From CAVQJU01 sp963754955 (GTDB lineage: Bacteria; Acidobacteriota; Vicinamibacteria; Vicinamibacterales; CAVVIG01), in the NCBI GenBank assembly GCA_963754955.1, contig CAVWHY010000006.1, positions 186,001 through 250,000 on the forward strand: a DNA stretch of 64,000 nucleotides, in the 5' to 3' direction. Positions 17,485-27,213 of this stretch are shown in pieces (position 1 is the first letter of the stretch; each line of letters starts with the position of its first letter). The translations under genes and the position numbers were made by a program. Below the pieces are notes generated by a model. That model was not told the DNA's origin. It did no database searches and saw only the letters and a program-made list of their open reading frames with translations.

Positions 17485-18561
17485 TCATTTAGTGCTGCTC
17501 TTTTTCCCGCCCTCGACGTGCCGGTCGATCCATCCGATGACGAGATCCGCGAGCTGATCGCTGTTCCTGTCCTGCATGAGCATGTGGCTGTTGCCTTTGA
17601 TGCCCATCGCCGGGAGGTGCATCATCTCGGCGTCGCCGCCCGCCTTCTTGAGCTGATCGACGAACGTCTTGCACGTCGCGAACGACTGGGCCCAGTTGGC
17701 CGGTCCGCCCGTGACGTCGCCGAGGTGGTCGCCGAACATGATGAGCGTCGGGATTTTCGCGAGCGTGCCGATTTGTGCCGCGGTCAGGTCGGTTGCGCAC
17801 GGCATCTCAATCGAGATGTTGCCCCTGATGCCCGACGGGTCGATGAGCGCCGCCTGTTCCGGGAAGAAGCCCGACTCGGAGTGGCCCATCAACACCGCGC
17901 CCTTCAGCTTCACGCCGAGCGCCGCCATCTGCGTCCACGTGGGATTCACCGCCGGCAGCGTGGAGTTGAGGTCGGGGATCATCTGCTTGTACAGCTCGTC
18001 GGCCGCCTCCACCGGAAACTGGCCATCGGGAAACGGTTCGCCGTACTTCGGGCCGAACCGGAACACGGTCCACGCGACCTGGTGCGTCGCGTCGAGGATG
18101 TTCGGCATCTGGGCAGCCGGCGTCTTGCCCTGCCGCGCCTCCGCGAACGCCGTCGGATCGAAGCCCGATCGTGCGCGCGACACCTGGTCGGCCAGGTACA
18201 CCGAGCGATCCTTCCGCACGAAGTACTCGCTCCAGCCCATGCGGCCGTCCGGCGTCGTCTCCCAGGTCTTGCTGCTCAGGCAGCAGCCGTGGACCATCAC
18301 GACGGGGACGTGCTGATCGCCTTTCGGCGGAATCTGATACTGGACGTACATCTGATTGACGGTGATGTCGCCGGTGGCCGGCGGGGCGTTCGGCCCGAAG
18401 CCGGGCTGCGTGATCGCCTTGTGCTCGCCGCCGACGAAGAAGCTGCCCTGGCTCTTGATGACGAGAGGACCGGGGGCCTTGTCGCGCTTCTGCGCCGCCA
18501 CCCCCGCCGCGATTCCAACCACGATCCCCGCCGCGACGACGATAGCTTTTGATTTGTTCAT
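17485..18561 (-). CDS. Exported alpha/beta hydrolase
   Basis: A 358-residue protein with a signal-anchor N-terminus (KAIVVAAGIVVGIAAGVAAQ). The oxyanion loop VVMVHGCCLSSKTWE and nucleophile elbow VLMGHSESGFFPE (GHSES) show the fold; the C-terminal KGNSHMLMQD histidine completes a Ser-Asp-His triad with IMFGDHLGD. It is the third gene of an operon with the CoA-transferase subunits (ATGA overlap at 18558-18561), so it may hydrolyse an ester that feeds the short-chain acid pathway (inference). Confidence 0.85.
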   Translation of the reverse strand: MNKSKAIVVAAGIVVGIAAGVAAQKRDKAPGPLVIKSQGSFFVGGEHKAITQPGFGPNAPPATGDITVNQMYVQYQIPPKGDQHVPVVMVHGCCLSSKTWETTPDGRMGWSEYFVRKDRSVYLADQVSRARSGFDPTAFAEARQGKTPAAQMPNILDATHQVAWTVFRFGPKYGEPFPDGQFPVEAADELYKQMIPDLNSTLPAVNPTWTQMAALGVKLKGAVLMGHSESGFFPEQAALIDPSGIRGNISIEMPCATDLTAAQIGTLAKIPTLIMFGDHLGDVTGGPANWAQSFATCKTFVDQLKKAGGDAEMMHLPAMGIKGNSHMLMQDRNSDQLADLVIGWIDRHVEGGKKSSTK

Positions 18562-19190
18562 GGCGATGACTCCGGCAACATACGATTCAACTCGGCCGGC
18601 GACAGGCCGTCGACCACATCCACGACGGCGAGCCCGCCGGGCGTCACGTCCAGCACGGCCAGGTCCGTGTAGATCCGGGACACGCATCGTACTCCGGTCA
18701 GGGGATACGTGCATCGGTCCACGATCTTCGAATCACCGTTTTTGGTCAGGTGCTCCATCATCACGAACACCCGGCGGGCGCCCACCGCGAGGTCCATGGC
18801 GCCGCCGACGGCGGGAATCGTGCCGGGCTCGCCGGTGTGCCAGTTGGCCAGATCGCCCGCCACTGACACCTGAAACGCACCCAGCACGCAGATGTCCACG
18901 TGCCCGCCGCGAATCATGGCGAAGGAATCGGCGTGGTGAAAGTAGGCGCCGCCCGTCACCAGCGTGACGGGTTGCTTCCCGGCGTTGACGAGATCGGGGT
19001 CCTCCTGCCCTGCCGGCGGCGCGGGCCCCATGCCGAGCATGCCGTTCTCGCTGTGGAGGAAAACTTCCTTGTCGGCGCCAAGATGGTTCGCGACGAGCGT
19101 CGGCAGGCCGATACCCAGGTTGACGTACGCGCCTTCCGGGATGTCTCGCGCGATGCGCGCGGCCATCTCGTCGCGACTCCATTTGTTCAT
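18558..19190 (-). CDS. scoB: 3-oxoacid CoA-transferase subunit B
   Basis: A 210-residue beta subunit of the family I CoA-transferases (ScoB/AtoA/PcaJ). The catalytic glutamate lies in LHSENGMLGMGP; GIGLPTLVANHL and the C-terminal VLDVTPGGLAVVDVVDGL are typical. It transfers CoA between succinyl-CoA or acetyl-CoA and a 3-oxoacid such as acetoacetate. It overlaps subunit A by four bases and the hydrolase by four bases, so stoichiometric coupled translation is expected. Confidence 0.92.
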   Translation of the reverse strand: MNKWSRDEMAARIARDIPEGAYVNLGIGLPTLVANHLGADKEVFLHSENGMLGMGPAPPAGQEDPDLVNAGKQPVTLVTGGAYFHHADSFAMIRGGHVDICVLGAFQVSVAGDLANWHTGEPGTIPAVGGAMDLAVGARRVFVMMEHLTKNGDSKIVDRCTYPLTGVRCVSRIYTDLAVLDVTPGGLAVVDVVDGLSPAELNRMLPESSP

Positions 19191-19846
19191 ACCGCCACCA
19201 CGCGATGGACGAAGATACCGGGCGTCACGATGCTCTCCGGATCGAGCTCGCCGAGGCCGACGACCTCGCCAACCTCCGCGATCGTGCAGGCGGCGGCCGT
19301 CGCCATCACGGGCCCGAAATTGCGGGCCGTCTTGCGGTAGACGAGATTGCCCCAGCGGTCTCCCGCGCGCGCCCTGATCAGCGCCACGTCGGCGTGGATC
19401 GGATACTCGAGCACGTGCGGCTTGCCCGCGATGACACGCGATTCCTTGCCCTCGGCCAGCATCGTGCCGTAGCCGGTCGGCGTGAAGAACGCCCCGATGC
19501 CCGCGCCGGCCGCGCGGATGCGCTCGACGAGCGTCCCCTGCGGCACCACCTCGAGCTCCACTTTTCCGGCGCGATACAGCGCGTCGAACACGTACGAATC
19601 AGCCTGCCGTGGGAACGAACAGATCATCTTGCGGACACGGCCGGCCTTCAGCAGCGCCGCGAGGCCCGTCTCGCCGTTGCCGGCGTTGTTGCAGACCACG
19701 GTGAGACTGCCGGCGCCCTGTGCAATCAGTGCGTCGATGAGGACCGCGGGCATGCCGGCTGTCCCAAACCCGCCGATCATCACGGTTGCCCCGTCAGCGA
19801 TACCGGCGACCGCGGCCGCCGGCGACTCTACGACCTTGCTGACCAC
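19187..19846 (-). CDS. scoA: 3-oxoacid CoA-transferase subunit A
   Basis: A 219-residue alpha subunit of the same heteromer: GATVMIGGFGTAGMPAVLID at the N-terminus, TVVCNNAGNGETGLAALL, and the FTPTGYGTMLAEGKE block. The start is GTG 19846, which gives the family's usual VSKVV N-terminus. It is divergent from the AtoE-like transporter gene, whose start is only about 33 bases away, so both arms are likely controlled from one short intergenic region. Confidence 0.92.
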   Translation of the reverse strand: MVSKVVESPAAAVAGIADGATVMIGGFGTAGMPAVLIDALIAQGAGSLTVVCNNAGNGETGLAALLKAGRVRKMICSFPRQADSYVFDALYRAGKVELEVVPQGTLVERIRAAGAGIGAFFTPTGYGTMLAEGKESRVIAGKPHVLEYPIHADVALIRARAGDRWGNLVYRKTARNFGPVMATAAACTIAEVGEVVGLGELDPESIVTPGIFVHRVVAV

Positions 19847-19879
19847 GAGGACCCCGTTCTCTGATAGTGTGCGCCTGCA

Positions 19880-21281
19880 TTGCAGACCACCGCGCGTGCC
19901 GCCACCGGCGGCGTTCCCGTGCTGACCCGTGCCGCCAACGCCGCGGCGCGATGGAGCAGCCGCTGGGTGCCGAACGCGTTCGTCATCGCGTGCCTGCTCA
20001 CGCTCGTCGTGTTCGCGCTCGTCATCATTCGTGGCCGGCAAGGATCCTATCGCGGCCCAGGGCTATTGGGTCAAAGGCTTCTGGGAACTGCTCGAGCTGA
20101 CGATGCAGCTTTCGCTGATCGTCCTCACGGGCTACGTCGTCGCCGTCTCGCCGGCCATGTCGCGCCTGCTCGAACGCATCGCCGGGCTGGCGTCGACGCC
20201 CCGTGCCGCCGTCGCGCTGATGGGCCTCGTGTCGATGGGCGCATCGTGGCTGCACTGGGGGCTGGGGTTGATTGCGGGCCCCATCTTCCTGCAGTTCCTC
20301 GTGCGCCGGCACCCGCGCATCGACTATCGTCTCGCCGTTGCGGCGGGCTACCTCGGGTCCACGTGCACCTGGCACGCGGGCCTGTCGGGCTCCGCACCGC
20401 TCCTCATGGCCACGCCGAAGAACTTCATGGAGGCGCAAGCCGGCCTGATCCCGATCTCGGCGACCACGTTTTCGGCGTTCAACCTGATCCTGACAGCCGT
20501 CGTGGTCGTCGTGATGACCGCGACGGTACGGCGGCTGTACCCGCGCGAAGCCGACGTGCTGACCAGCGCGGACGTGATGGGCGCGCCGGCTGCCGCAGTC
20601 GAGGATCCGCATGTTCACGCCTCTGCCGGGGAAGGCGCGCGCGGGTTCTCGCTCGCGCGCGCGCTCGAGCACCGGTACTGGCTGAACCTCGTCATGGGGC
20701 TGCTCGGCATTTCGGGACTCTGGACGTTGTACGCCGAGGGCGGATATCGCATGTCCCTCAACGTGTTCAATTTTGCGTTCCTCTTTCTGGCGTTGCTGCT
20801 GCACCCGAGCCCGGCCAGCTTCACGCAGGCGGTGACGCGCGGCGCGACGTATCTCCACGGCATCGTCGTGCAGTTTCCGTTTTACGCGGGGATGTACGGG
20901 CTGATTCGGTATTCCGGCCTTGCCGAGACGATCGGCCACGGGTTCGTGTCGATCGCCAGCCGGCGGACCTTTCCTGTCATCATCTACTGGTACTCAGGCG
21001 TCCTCAGCTACTTCATCCCGTCCGGCGGATCGAAGTGGGCCGTCGAGGCGCCGTACGTCGTGTCAGCCGCGCAGGCTCTTGCGGTTCCCATCCCGCATGC
21101 GATCCTGGCGTATGCGTGGGGCGACATGTCGACGCATTTCCTGCAGCCGTTCTGGGCGATCCCGCTGCTCGCCATCGCGCGTGTCGAGTTCAAGGACATC
21201 GTGGGCTACCTGGCCCTGCTGTTCGTCGTCAACATCGTGGTGGTCTCGACGGCCTTCCTGCTCCTGCCGTACATTTGGTAG
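19880..21281 (+). CDS. atoE: Short-chain fatty acid transporter, AtoE family (+1 insertion)
   Basis: About 465 residues with some 12 membrane segments, for example ELTMQLSLIVLTGYVVAVSP, MGASWLHWGLGLIAGPIFLQ, YWLNLVMGLLGISGLWTLY and IYWYSGVLSYFIPSGGSKW. This is the SCFA_trans/AtoE permease family that imports acetoacetate and other short-chain acids. The first membrane segment (VPNAFVIACLLTLVVFALV) is in a different frame from the rest; one extra base near 20030 joins them. The start is TTG 19880, with ATG not available. Followed by a thiolase gene in the same direction. Confidence 0.87.
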
Positions 21282-21282
21282 C

Positions 21283-21349
21283 CACGAAGATCAGGATGCT
21301 GTTGGCTCAGAAGAAATAGTGATCGTCGTGATCTTCGTGTCTTCGTGAT
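21283..21349. repeat. ACGAAG-word inverted repeat, copy 2
   Basis: CCACGAAGAT on the left and CGTGATCTTCGTGTCTTCGTG on the right of an A-rich centre, between the transporter stop and the thiolase start. Confidence 0.65.
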
Positions 21350-21379
21350 AACCGCTCGTCGAACCGGGAGATTGCTGAC

Positions 21380-22568
21380 TTGAGAGAAGCGGTCATCGTG
21401 GCCAGCAGCAGGACGCCGCTGGCCAAGTCGCACCGGGGTTCGTTCAACATGACGCGCTCTGACGAGCTGGCGTCGCACGCGATCCGTCACGTGCTCGGGA
21501 AGGTACCCGCGCTGCGATGCCGCTGAAGTGGAAGAAGTCATTCTCGGATGCGGCCAGCCGCACGGCGTCCAGGGGCACAACATCGCGCGCGTGGCGGCGC
21601 TCGGTGCCGGGTTGCCCGTGACGACTGCCGGTCTGACCGTGAATCGCTTCTGCGCGTCCGGCCTGCAGGCGATTGTCCAGGCGGCGCACATGATTGTGCA
21701 CGAAGGCGCCGACGCGGTGATCGGCGGCGGCGTCGAGTCGATCTCGCTGATCACGCGAGACAACTCGCCAAGCCCCGGGGTAAAAGATCGCTATCCCGGT
21801 CTCTACATGGTGATGGGCGAGACGGCCGAAATCGTCGCCCGGCGGTACGGGATCACGCGCGACGCCCAGGACGAGTACGCGCTCGTCAGCCAGCAGCGGA
21901 CCGCGCGCGCGCAGGCCGATGGCTTTTTCGGGGGCGAGCTCGCTCCGCTCCACGTGACGCGCGCGACCCTCGACAAGAAGTCCGGCGAGAAGATTGGCGA
22001 GGAGCCGGCGCTCGTTGACCGCGACGAGTGCAACCGCGCGGACACGACGCTCGAGGGACTGCGCAAGCTGCCGCCGGTCTTCGACGTCGCCAGTGGCCTC
22101 GGCAGCGTGACCGCTGGCAACTCGTCTCAATTGTCGGACGGTGCATCCGCGACCCTCGTCATGTCCGCCGATCGCGCGAAGGCGCTCGGCGTGACGCCGA
22201 GGCTCGTCATGCGCGGCTACGCGGTGTCGGGCTGCGCTCCCGACGAGATGGGGATTGGTCCCGTGTTTGCGGTTCCGAAGCTCCTGAAGCAGGCAGGTCT
22301 TCGTGTCAGCGATATCGACGTCTGGGAGCTCAACGAAGCGTTCGCGTCGCAGGTGCTGTATTGCCGCGACACGCTCGGGATCCCGATGGACCGGCTGAAT
22401 CCGAACGGCGGTTCGATCGCGATCGGCCACCCGTTCGGGATGACAGGTTCGCGGCTCGTCGGGACAATCGCCAACGAGATGGCGCGCCGGAAGGCCCGCT
22501 ACGGCGTCGTGACGATGTGCGTCGGTGGGGGACAGGGCGTGGCAGCGTTGTTCGAAGGATGTCGCTGA
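21380..22568 (+). CDS. Acetyl-CoA acyltransferase (thiolase), +1 insertion near the N-terminus
   Basis: About 395 residues. Thiolase signatures in order: N-terminal VIVASSRTPLAK, catalytic Cys in TVNRFCASGLQA, IGGGVESIS, WELNEAFASQ, GGSIAIGHPFGMTG, and the second catalytic Cys in MCVGGGQG. It cleaves or forms 3-ketoacyl-CoA. The first 45 residues are in another frame; one extra base near 21515 restores the match. The start is TTG 21380 with GGGAG about 10 bases upstream. With AtoE and the CoA-transferase it forms a complete acetoacetate-to-acetyl-CoA route. Confidence 0.9.
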
Positions 22569-22622
22569 GCTGTACGCGCAATGTAAAAAGGCTGTGGGAG
22601 AATGGCCGGCGGGAGTACGCAC

Positions 22623-23423
22623 ATGGCCAACCCTGCGGGCAGCTTCGTTTGGTACGAATTGATGACGCCCGACCCCGACGCGGTCGCGCCGTTTTACGCC
22701 AGTGTGGTCGGGTGGACGATCGGCAAAGGGGACCCGCAGCAGTCCGGCGGTATGGACTACCGCATGATTGGCCGCTCCGACGGCAAGTTTGCGGGCGGCG
22801 TTCTGCGGCTCTCGGCGGACATGCAGCAGCATGGTGCCCGGCCGATCTGGCTCGGCTACTTGTCAACGTCGGACGTCGACGCCCAACTCTCGGCCATCGT
22901 CGCTGACGGAGGCACGGTCCAGATGCCCGCGACCGACCTTCCCGTCGGCCGCATCGCGATGGTCGCCGATCCCCAGGGCGTGCCCTTCTACCTGATGAAG
23001 CCGGTGCCGCCGCCCGGCGCGCCGGACGCGACGAGCGACGTGTTCGACCGTCACGCGCCGCAGCGCGTGAACTGGAACGAACTCGCCAGCCCCGATCTCG
23101 CGGCATCGAAAGCGTTCTACAGCCGCCACTTCGGCTTTGAATTCAACGAGGCGATGAGCATGGGGCCGATGGGTGACTACTGCTTCATCGACCACCACGG
23201 CCAGCGGATCGGCGCCGTGACGCAGCGCCAGGACGAACGGCAGCCCCTCATGTGGCTGTTCTACATCGGTGTGCCGTCGATTGCAGCCGCCACGAGGGCA
23301 ATCAACGCGAACGGGGGCACGGTGCTGATGGGGCCCCACGAAATCCCGACCGGCGAGTGGATCGTGATTGCCACCGATCCGGCTGGCGCCGGATTCGGAC
23401 TGACGGGGCCCAAGGGCGAGTAG
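22623..23423 (+). CDS. Tandem VOC (glyoxalase-fold) protein
   Basis: A 266-residue cytoplasmic protein with two VOC modules: SFVWYELMTPDPDAVAPFY at the start and RVNWNELASPDLAASKAFY at about residue 143. It resembles the CFP30B-type VOC proteins, which bind metal but whose substrate is unknown. The start ATG 22623 has GGGAG 7 bases upstream; the ATG at 22602 has its GGGAG too close. It follows the thiolase gene by about 55 bases and could share its transcript. Confidence 0.86.
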   Translation: MANPAGSFVWYELMTPDPDAVAPFYASVVGWTIGKGDPQQSGGMDYRMIGRSDGKFAGGVLRLSADMQQHGARPIWLGYLSTSDVDAQLSAIVADGGTVQMPATDLPVGRIAMVADPQGVPFYLMKPVPPPGAPDATSDVFDRHAPQRVNWNELASPDLAASKAFYSRHFGFEFNEAMSMGPMGDYCFIDHHGQRIGAVTQRQDERQPLMWLFYIGVPSIAAATRAINANGGTVLMGPHEIPTGEWIVIATDPAGAGFGLTGPKGE

Positions 23424-23450
23424 ACAACCGCGGGCGCGATTGCACATCCG

Positions 23451-23867
23451 CTACGCCGGCGCATTCATCGGCCGCTCGTGGAGGATCATCCAGTTGATGC
23501 CGAACCGATCGCGTAATTGGCCGAATCTGCTGGCGAAGAACGTCTGCTGCATGGGCATGAACACCTCGCCGCCTTCGGAAAGCGCCGAAAAGATGCGTTC
23601 AGCCTCGGCGTCGCTGTCGACGCCCAAAGACAGGTAGGCGCTACGCATGGGTTGGGCCCGTGGAATATCCGCGCCCAGCAGCTCGGTTCCGGCAACAGAG
23701 AGCCGCGCATGCAGGACGGCGTCCTTCATCTCCGGGCTCACTTGGCTCTGATCAGGCGCCTGTCCGTGCGTCATCATCATGCCGACGTGTGCGCCGAGAT
23801 GCCTTTCGTAGAAGCGAAACGCCTCGGCGCATTTCCCGTTGAAATTCACATATGTATTCATCTTCAT
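23451..23867 (-). CDS. PhnB-like VOC protein
   Basis: A 138-residue single-domain VOC protein of the PhnB/DUF1338-unrelated type: MNTYVNFNGKCAEAFRFYERHLGA at the start, MKDAVLHARLSVAGTELLGAD in the middle and a C-terminal FGQLRDRFGINWMILHERP block. No enzymatic role is established for this subgroup. The ATG at 23867 has GGAG 9 bases upstream. Convergent with the tandem VOC gene. Confidence 0.87.
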   Translation of the reverse strand: MKMNTYVNFNGKCAEAFRFYERHLGAHVGMMMTHGQAPDQSQVSPEMKDAVLHARLSVAGTELLGADIPRAQPMRSAYLSLGVDSDAEAERIFSALSEGGEVFMPMQQTFFASRFGQLRDRFGINWMILHERPMNAPA

Positions 23868-24039
23868 GGTCACAATCTCCTGCCGGCACTCACGTAACCG
23901 AAAAACATGATATCGCCGTCGGTGTCCTGACTCTCTGCATGAGGTTCCATGGAGATGACGTCGAGTGTTCGGGCGTCGGAGCGCAACCACGACTTCGTGG
24001 CAGCTGGTGTGCATGCTCCGTCGCGCATCAGGAGATCTC

Positions 24040-24952
24040 ATGGCGTTCGAGTTACACCATCGGAAGCATATTGAACATGAGCTCACGAAGATTGTGCGGA
24101 AGCAGCTCCAAAAGACCGCCCATGTGCTCACCACGAGCGGGGGCGGCCAGTTCCGGACCGCCGTGCATGAATCGCGTAAGAGCGTCAAGAAAGTGCGGGC
24201 CGTCGCGGCGTTGCTGACGGAAGGCGGCGCGACGCTGCCGCGCAGGGATCGCAAGCGTCTGAAGTCGGCTGCCAGGGCGCTGTCGCGGGTCCGCGACAGT
24301 ACCGGCGATTGTCGACACGTTCGATGCTGTCCGTCGCCGCTACCCGGCGCAGTGTCCAGAGCATACCTACGGCATCATGCGCCGTACGCTCGTCGCCGCC
24401 CGCGACCGAACCGAGGCGCTGGCGCAGCGCGACGGCGTCGTCGCCGGCGCGGTCGAGCGCCTGAAGAAGACGCGCGCGTCGGCAAAAGACTGGACGCCGC
24501 CTTCGATCAAATGGTCCGACATGATCGCGATCATCGCCGCCTCGTATCGTCGGAGCCGAAAGGCCATGAGGAAGGCACGTGCGACCGGGCAGTCGGCGAC
24601 GCTGCACGGCTGGCGCAAAGAGGTGAAAACCCTCTGGTATCAGCTGCGTCTGGTCAGGGCGCTGGCGATCGGCGTCGCACCGCTCGTCGGCGAACTCGAT
24701 CGACTGGAGACGGAGCTCGGCAACGATCACAACCTTGTCATCCTGGAGGCGACGTTGCGAGGCTGCCGGGACGTGCCCTCGATGCGCCGGGACATGCGGC
24801 AGGTCGGCGCTCTTGCGGAGCGGATGCGTCAGCCGCTCAGACGGCGCGCGTTCGCGCTCGGCCGGCGAATCCATGCCCGGAAGCCGTCCGCATTCGAGCG
24901 TTGGCTTCGCGCGTTGTTCAAACAGGCCCGCGCTCGGCACGCCGCCGCGTGA
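24040..24952 (+). CDS. CHAD-domain protein (+1 insertion)
   Basis: About 303 residues forming an all-helical CHAD domain rich in conserved His, Lys and Arg, for example RTAVHESRKSVKKVRAVAALL and LHGWRKEVKTLWYQLRLV, then LGNDHNLVILEA. CHAD domains bind inorganic polyphosphate through these basic helices. The middle is broken near 24302, where one extra base separates ALSRVRDST from AIVDTFDAVRRR. ATG 24040 has AGGAG 7 bases upstream. The dioxygenase-like gene starts 10 bases after the stop. Confidence 0.87.
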
Positions 24953-24961
24953 GCGCAGGGA

Positions 24962-25756
24962 ATGAAACCGGCTGAAACCGGCAAGCACTTCCGCGAGCAT
25001 GGCTGGATGCGCGTGCCCGCCGCGTTCAACGTCGATGAAGCGGCGGCGATGCGCGATGTGGCGTGGCGCGCGCTCGCCCGCGTCGGGATCACGCAGAACG
25101 ACCCATCGACATGGACGAGGGAGCGTCCGGAACACCTGCAGCATGTGAAAGATGATCCCGCCTTTCTGGCCGTCGGCAGCGCGCGGCTGCTCGAAGCGAT
25201 CGACGAGGCGCTCGAGGGACAGACGTTCGAGAAGCCGAAAAACTGGGGCGCGCTGTTTCTCGCCTTTCCTTCGAGCGAGGCGTGGACCGTGCCTTCCCGT
25301 GGCTGGCATGCCGACGCGAACTACGTGAGCGCATCGTCCCCGCCGGCCGGTGTCAGGACGCACGCGCTGTTCGGCGATGTCCCGAGCCGTGCCGGCGGAA
25401 CGCTGATCGTATCGGGCTCGCACCGCCTGGTTCACCAGCACTTCACGGACAATCCCCCGCCGCCGGGCGCACGCGGCGCCGATTATCGGAAGCTCCTTCA
25501 AGGTCATCCCTATATTCGTGACCTGCACACCGAAGGCGACGTCCACCAGCGGGCGGCCCGTTTCATGGACCGCGCCGAAGAGCATGGCGGCATCTCTCTG
25601 CAGGTCGTCGAGAACGCGGGGGCGGCAGGTGACGTGATTCTGCTTCACCCGCTCGTTCTGCACGTCGCGACGCTGAATACGGGCAACGCGCCCCGCTTTC
25701 TGCTGAGCGGCGCGGTGGATCTCCCGTCGATGTGGACGACGTCTCGCCGTGGGTGA
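24962..25756 (+). CDS. Phytanoyl-CoA dioxygenase (PhyH) family protein
   Basis: A 264-residue Fe(II)/2-oxoglutarate dioxygenase-like protein. The HxD pair is in RGWHADANYVS and the distal His in LLHPLVLHVATLN, followed by an arginine-containing strand (APRFLLSG) that could hold 2-oxoglutarate. Substrate unknown. Lies between a CHAD gene (10 bp upstream) and a DUF1835 gene (22 bp downstream), so the three form one unit. Confidence 0.82.
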   Translation: MKPAETGKHFREHGWMRVPAAFNVDEAAAMRDVAWRALARVGITQNDPSTWTRERPEHLQHVKDDPAFLAVGSARLLEAIDEALEGQTFEKPKNWGALFLAFPSSEAWTVPSRGWHADANYVSASSPPAGVRTHALFGDVPSRAGGTLIVSGSHRLVHQHFTDNPPPPGARGADYRKLLQGHPYIRDLHTEGDVHQRAARFMDRAEEHGGISLQVVENAGAAGDVILLHPLVLHVATLNTGNAPRFLLSGAVDLPSMWTTSRRG

Positions 25757-25778
25757 CGGTTGGTTGGGCGAGGCCGGC

Positions 25779-26747
25779 ATGCTGCACATCACCAACGGCG
25801 ACGCGGTCCTCGCGGGATTCCGTGAGGGCGGCATCCCGGGGACCTATCTCGCCTGGCGCGACGTGCTGCACGACGGCGCGGTTCCACAGACCGCGTCGCT
25901 CGAAGATCTCTCCGACGTGCGCGCGCGCGTCATCGCCACTTTCGGCGGGCACGGCGATTATGCCGCTGTCCGCGCCGGGTTTGGCGAACGCGATCGGACG
26001 CTCGCGGCATTTCGGGAACACGAGGAGACGGTGCTCTGGTTCGAGCACGACCTGTACGACCAGCTGCAGCTCCTGCAGATTCTCGACTGGCTGTCGCGGC
26101 AGGACCGCGACGCCGTCAGGATCAGCCTGATTCAGATCGACCGTCACGCCGGCGTGTCGCCGTTTTTCGGCCTGGGCCAGCTCTCCGGGCGCCAGCTCGC
26201 GGAGCTCCTTCCTGTGCGGCAACCGGTGTCTCCTGAGCAGTTCGCCATCGGGAGGGAAGCCTGGGCAGCGTTCTGCGCGCCGGACCCCACAGGGCTCGCG
26301 GCTCTGGCGAATTCTTCGATTCCGGAGATGCCGTTCCTGTCGGCGGCGCTGACCCGGTGTCTCGAGGAGTACCCCTCGGTACGGGACGGCTTGTCGCGCA
26401 CCGAACGCCAGCTGCTCGAGGCCGGCGCGTCGGGAGCGCGGCACCGGCGCGACTACTACACCGCTTCGAGCAGCCGCGAATCCTGTCCCTGGGGCGACAT
26501 GTCCGTCTACGCGCGGCTCGATCTGCTGTCGGCGGGTCCGCGGCCTGCCGTCGATCGCGTGGGGGCGGACGAATTTGCGCTGAACGCGAGGGGCCGTCGG
26601 ATCCTCGCGGGCGACGAAGACTGGTTTCGCGAGCCGGGACGCGACGTCTGGATCGGCGGTGTCCATCTCGACGCCGGGGCCCGCATTCAATGGCGATGGG
26701 ACGGCGCGCGCCGGACGATTGTTTCTGTTGAACCACGGCAGACCTGA
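25779..26747 (+). CDS. DUF1835-domain protein
   Basis: A 322-residue protein starting MLHITNGDAVLAGF, the typical DUF1835 N-terminus, with HEETVLWFEHDLYDQLQLLQ and LSLIQ-type motifs and a C-terminal winged region (RLDLLSAGPRPAV...GRRILAGDEDWF). The function of DUF1835 proteins is unknown. An alternative GTG at 25749 would overlap the upstream gene by 8 bases. The TGA stop is formed by the TGAA loop of the first hairpin in the following repeat cluster. Confidence 0.82.
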   Translation: MLHITNGDAVLAGFREGGIPGTYLAWRDVLHDGAVPQTASLEDLSDVRARVIATFGGHGDYAAVRAGFGERDRTLAAFREHEETVLWFEHDLYDQLQLLQILDWLSRQDRDAVRISLIQIDRHAGVSPFFGLGQLSGRQLAELLPVRQPVSPEQFAIGREAWAAFCAPDPTGLAALANSSIPEMPFLSAALTRCLEEYPSVRDGLSRTERQLLEAGASGARHRRDYYTASSSRESCPWGDMSVYARLDLLSAGPRPAVDRVGADEFALNARGRRILAGDEDWFREPGRDVWIGGVHLDAGARIQWRWDGARRTIVSVEPRQT

Positions 26748-26821
26748 AGGTCCGCACTACGACTGTTGGCAGACCTGAAGGTCTGCACTACGACAGGAGT
26801 AGTGCAGGCCTTCAGGCCTGC
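26738..26821. repeat. Cluster of three GTAG-headed hairpins
   Basis: Two inverted units (GCAGACC-TGAA-GGTC..GC followed by A-CTAC) at 26738-26760 and 26769-26791, and one direct unit (GTAG-T then GCAGGCC-TTCA-GGCCTGC) at 26799-26821. This is the only place with three units. It lies between convergent genes. Confidence 0.85.
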
Positions 26822-26823
26822 TT

Positions 26824-27201
26824 CTAGGACGACCGGTTGATCAGGAATGTCGCGATGTCGCCGAGGAACGATCGGATGAACTGGTCGGCTTCGGCGGGGA
26901 AGGCTGCCTCTTCGAGCGCGGCGGTCATCAACTGCATCCACCGATCGCGTGCCGCCGGGTTGACGGCGAACGGCGCATGGCGGACGCGCAGGCGCGGGTG
27001 TCCGCGCTCTTCGATGTAGCGCGGCGGCCCCCCGAAACGGTAGATCAGGAAATCACGCAGACGCTGCTCCGAGCCCTCGAGATCGTGGGCCGGGTACATC
27101 GGCCCCAGGATGTCGTCCTGTGGAACGCGGCGATAGAACGCCGCCACGAGCCGCGTCAGGCCTTCCTCGCCGATGAGCGCGTAGACGTCGGCTTCGCGCA
27201 C
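26824..27201 (-). CDS. Truncated hemoglobin (globin group II-like)
   Basis: A 125-residue two-over-two globin: LIGEEGLTRLVAAFYRRV with the distal-pocket tyrosine-phenylalanine region, PMYPAHDLEGSEQRLRDFL, then the PPRYIEERGHPRLRVRHAPF block that contains the proximal histidine (RHAPF), and DRWMQLMTAALEEA. It binds oxygen or NO via heme. The start is GTG 27201, 12 bases after the aldo/keto reductase stop, so it is the distal gene of that operon. Confidence 0.9.
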   Translation of the reverse strand: MREADVYALIGEEGLTRLVAAFYRRVPQDDILGPMYPAHDLEGSEQRLRDFLIYRFGGPPRYIEERGHPRLRVRHAPFAVNPAARDRWMQLMTAALEEAAFPAEADQFIRSFLGDIATFLINRSS

Positions 27202-27213
27202 GCGCTGACCGCC

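Noticed and set aside
26738..26821. Rho-independent terminators
   Set aside because: The hairpins here and at other GTAG loci lack the following T-run, so they are not classical intrinsic terminators even though they sit at gene ends.
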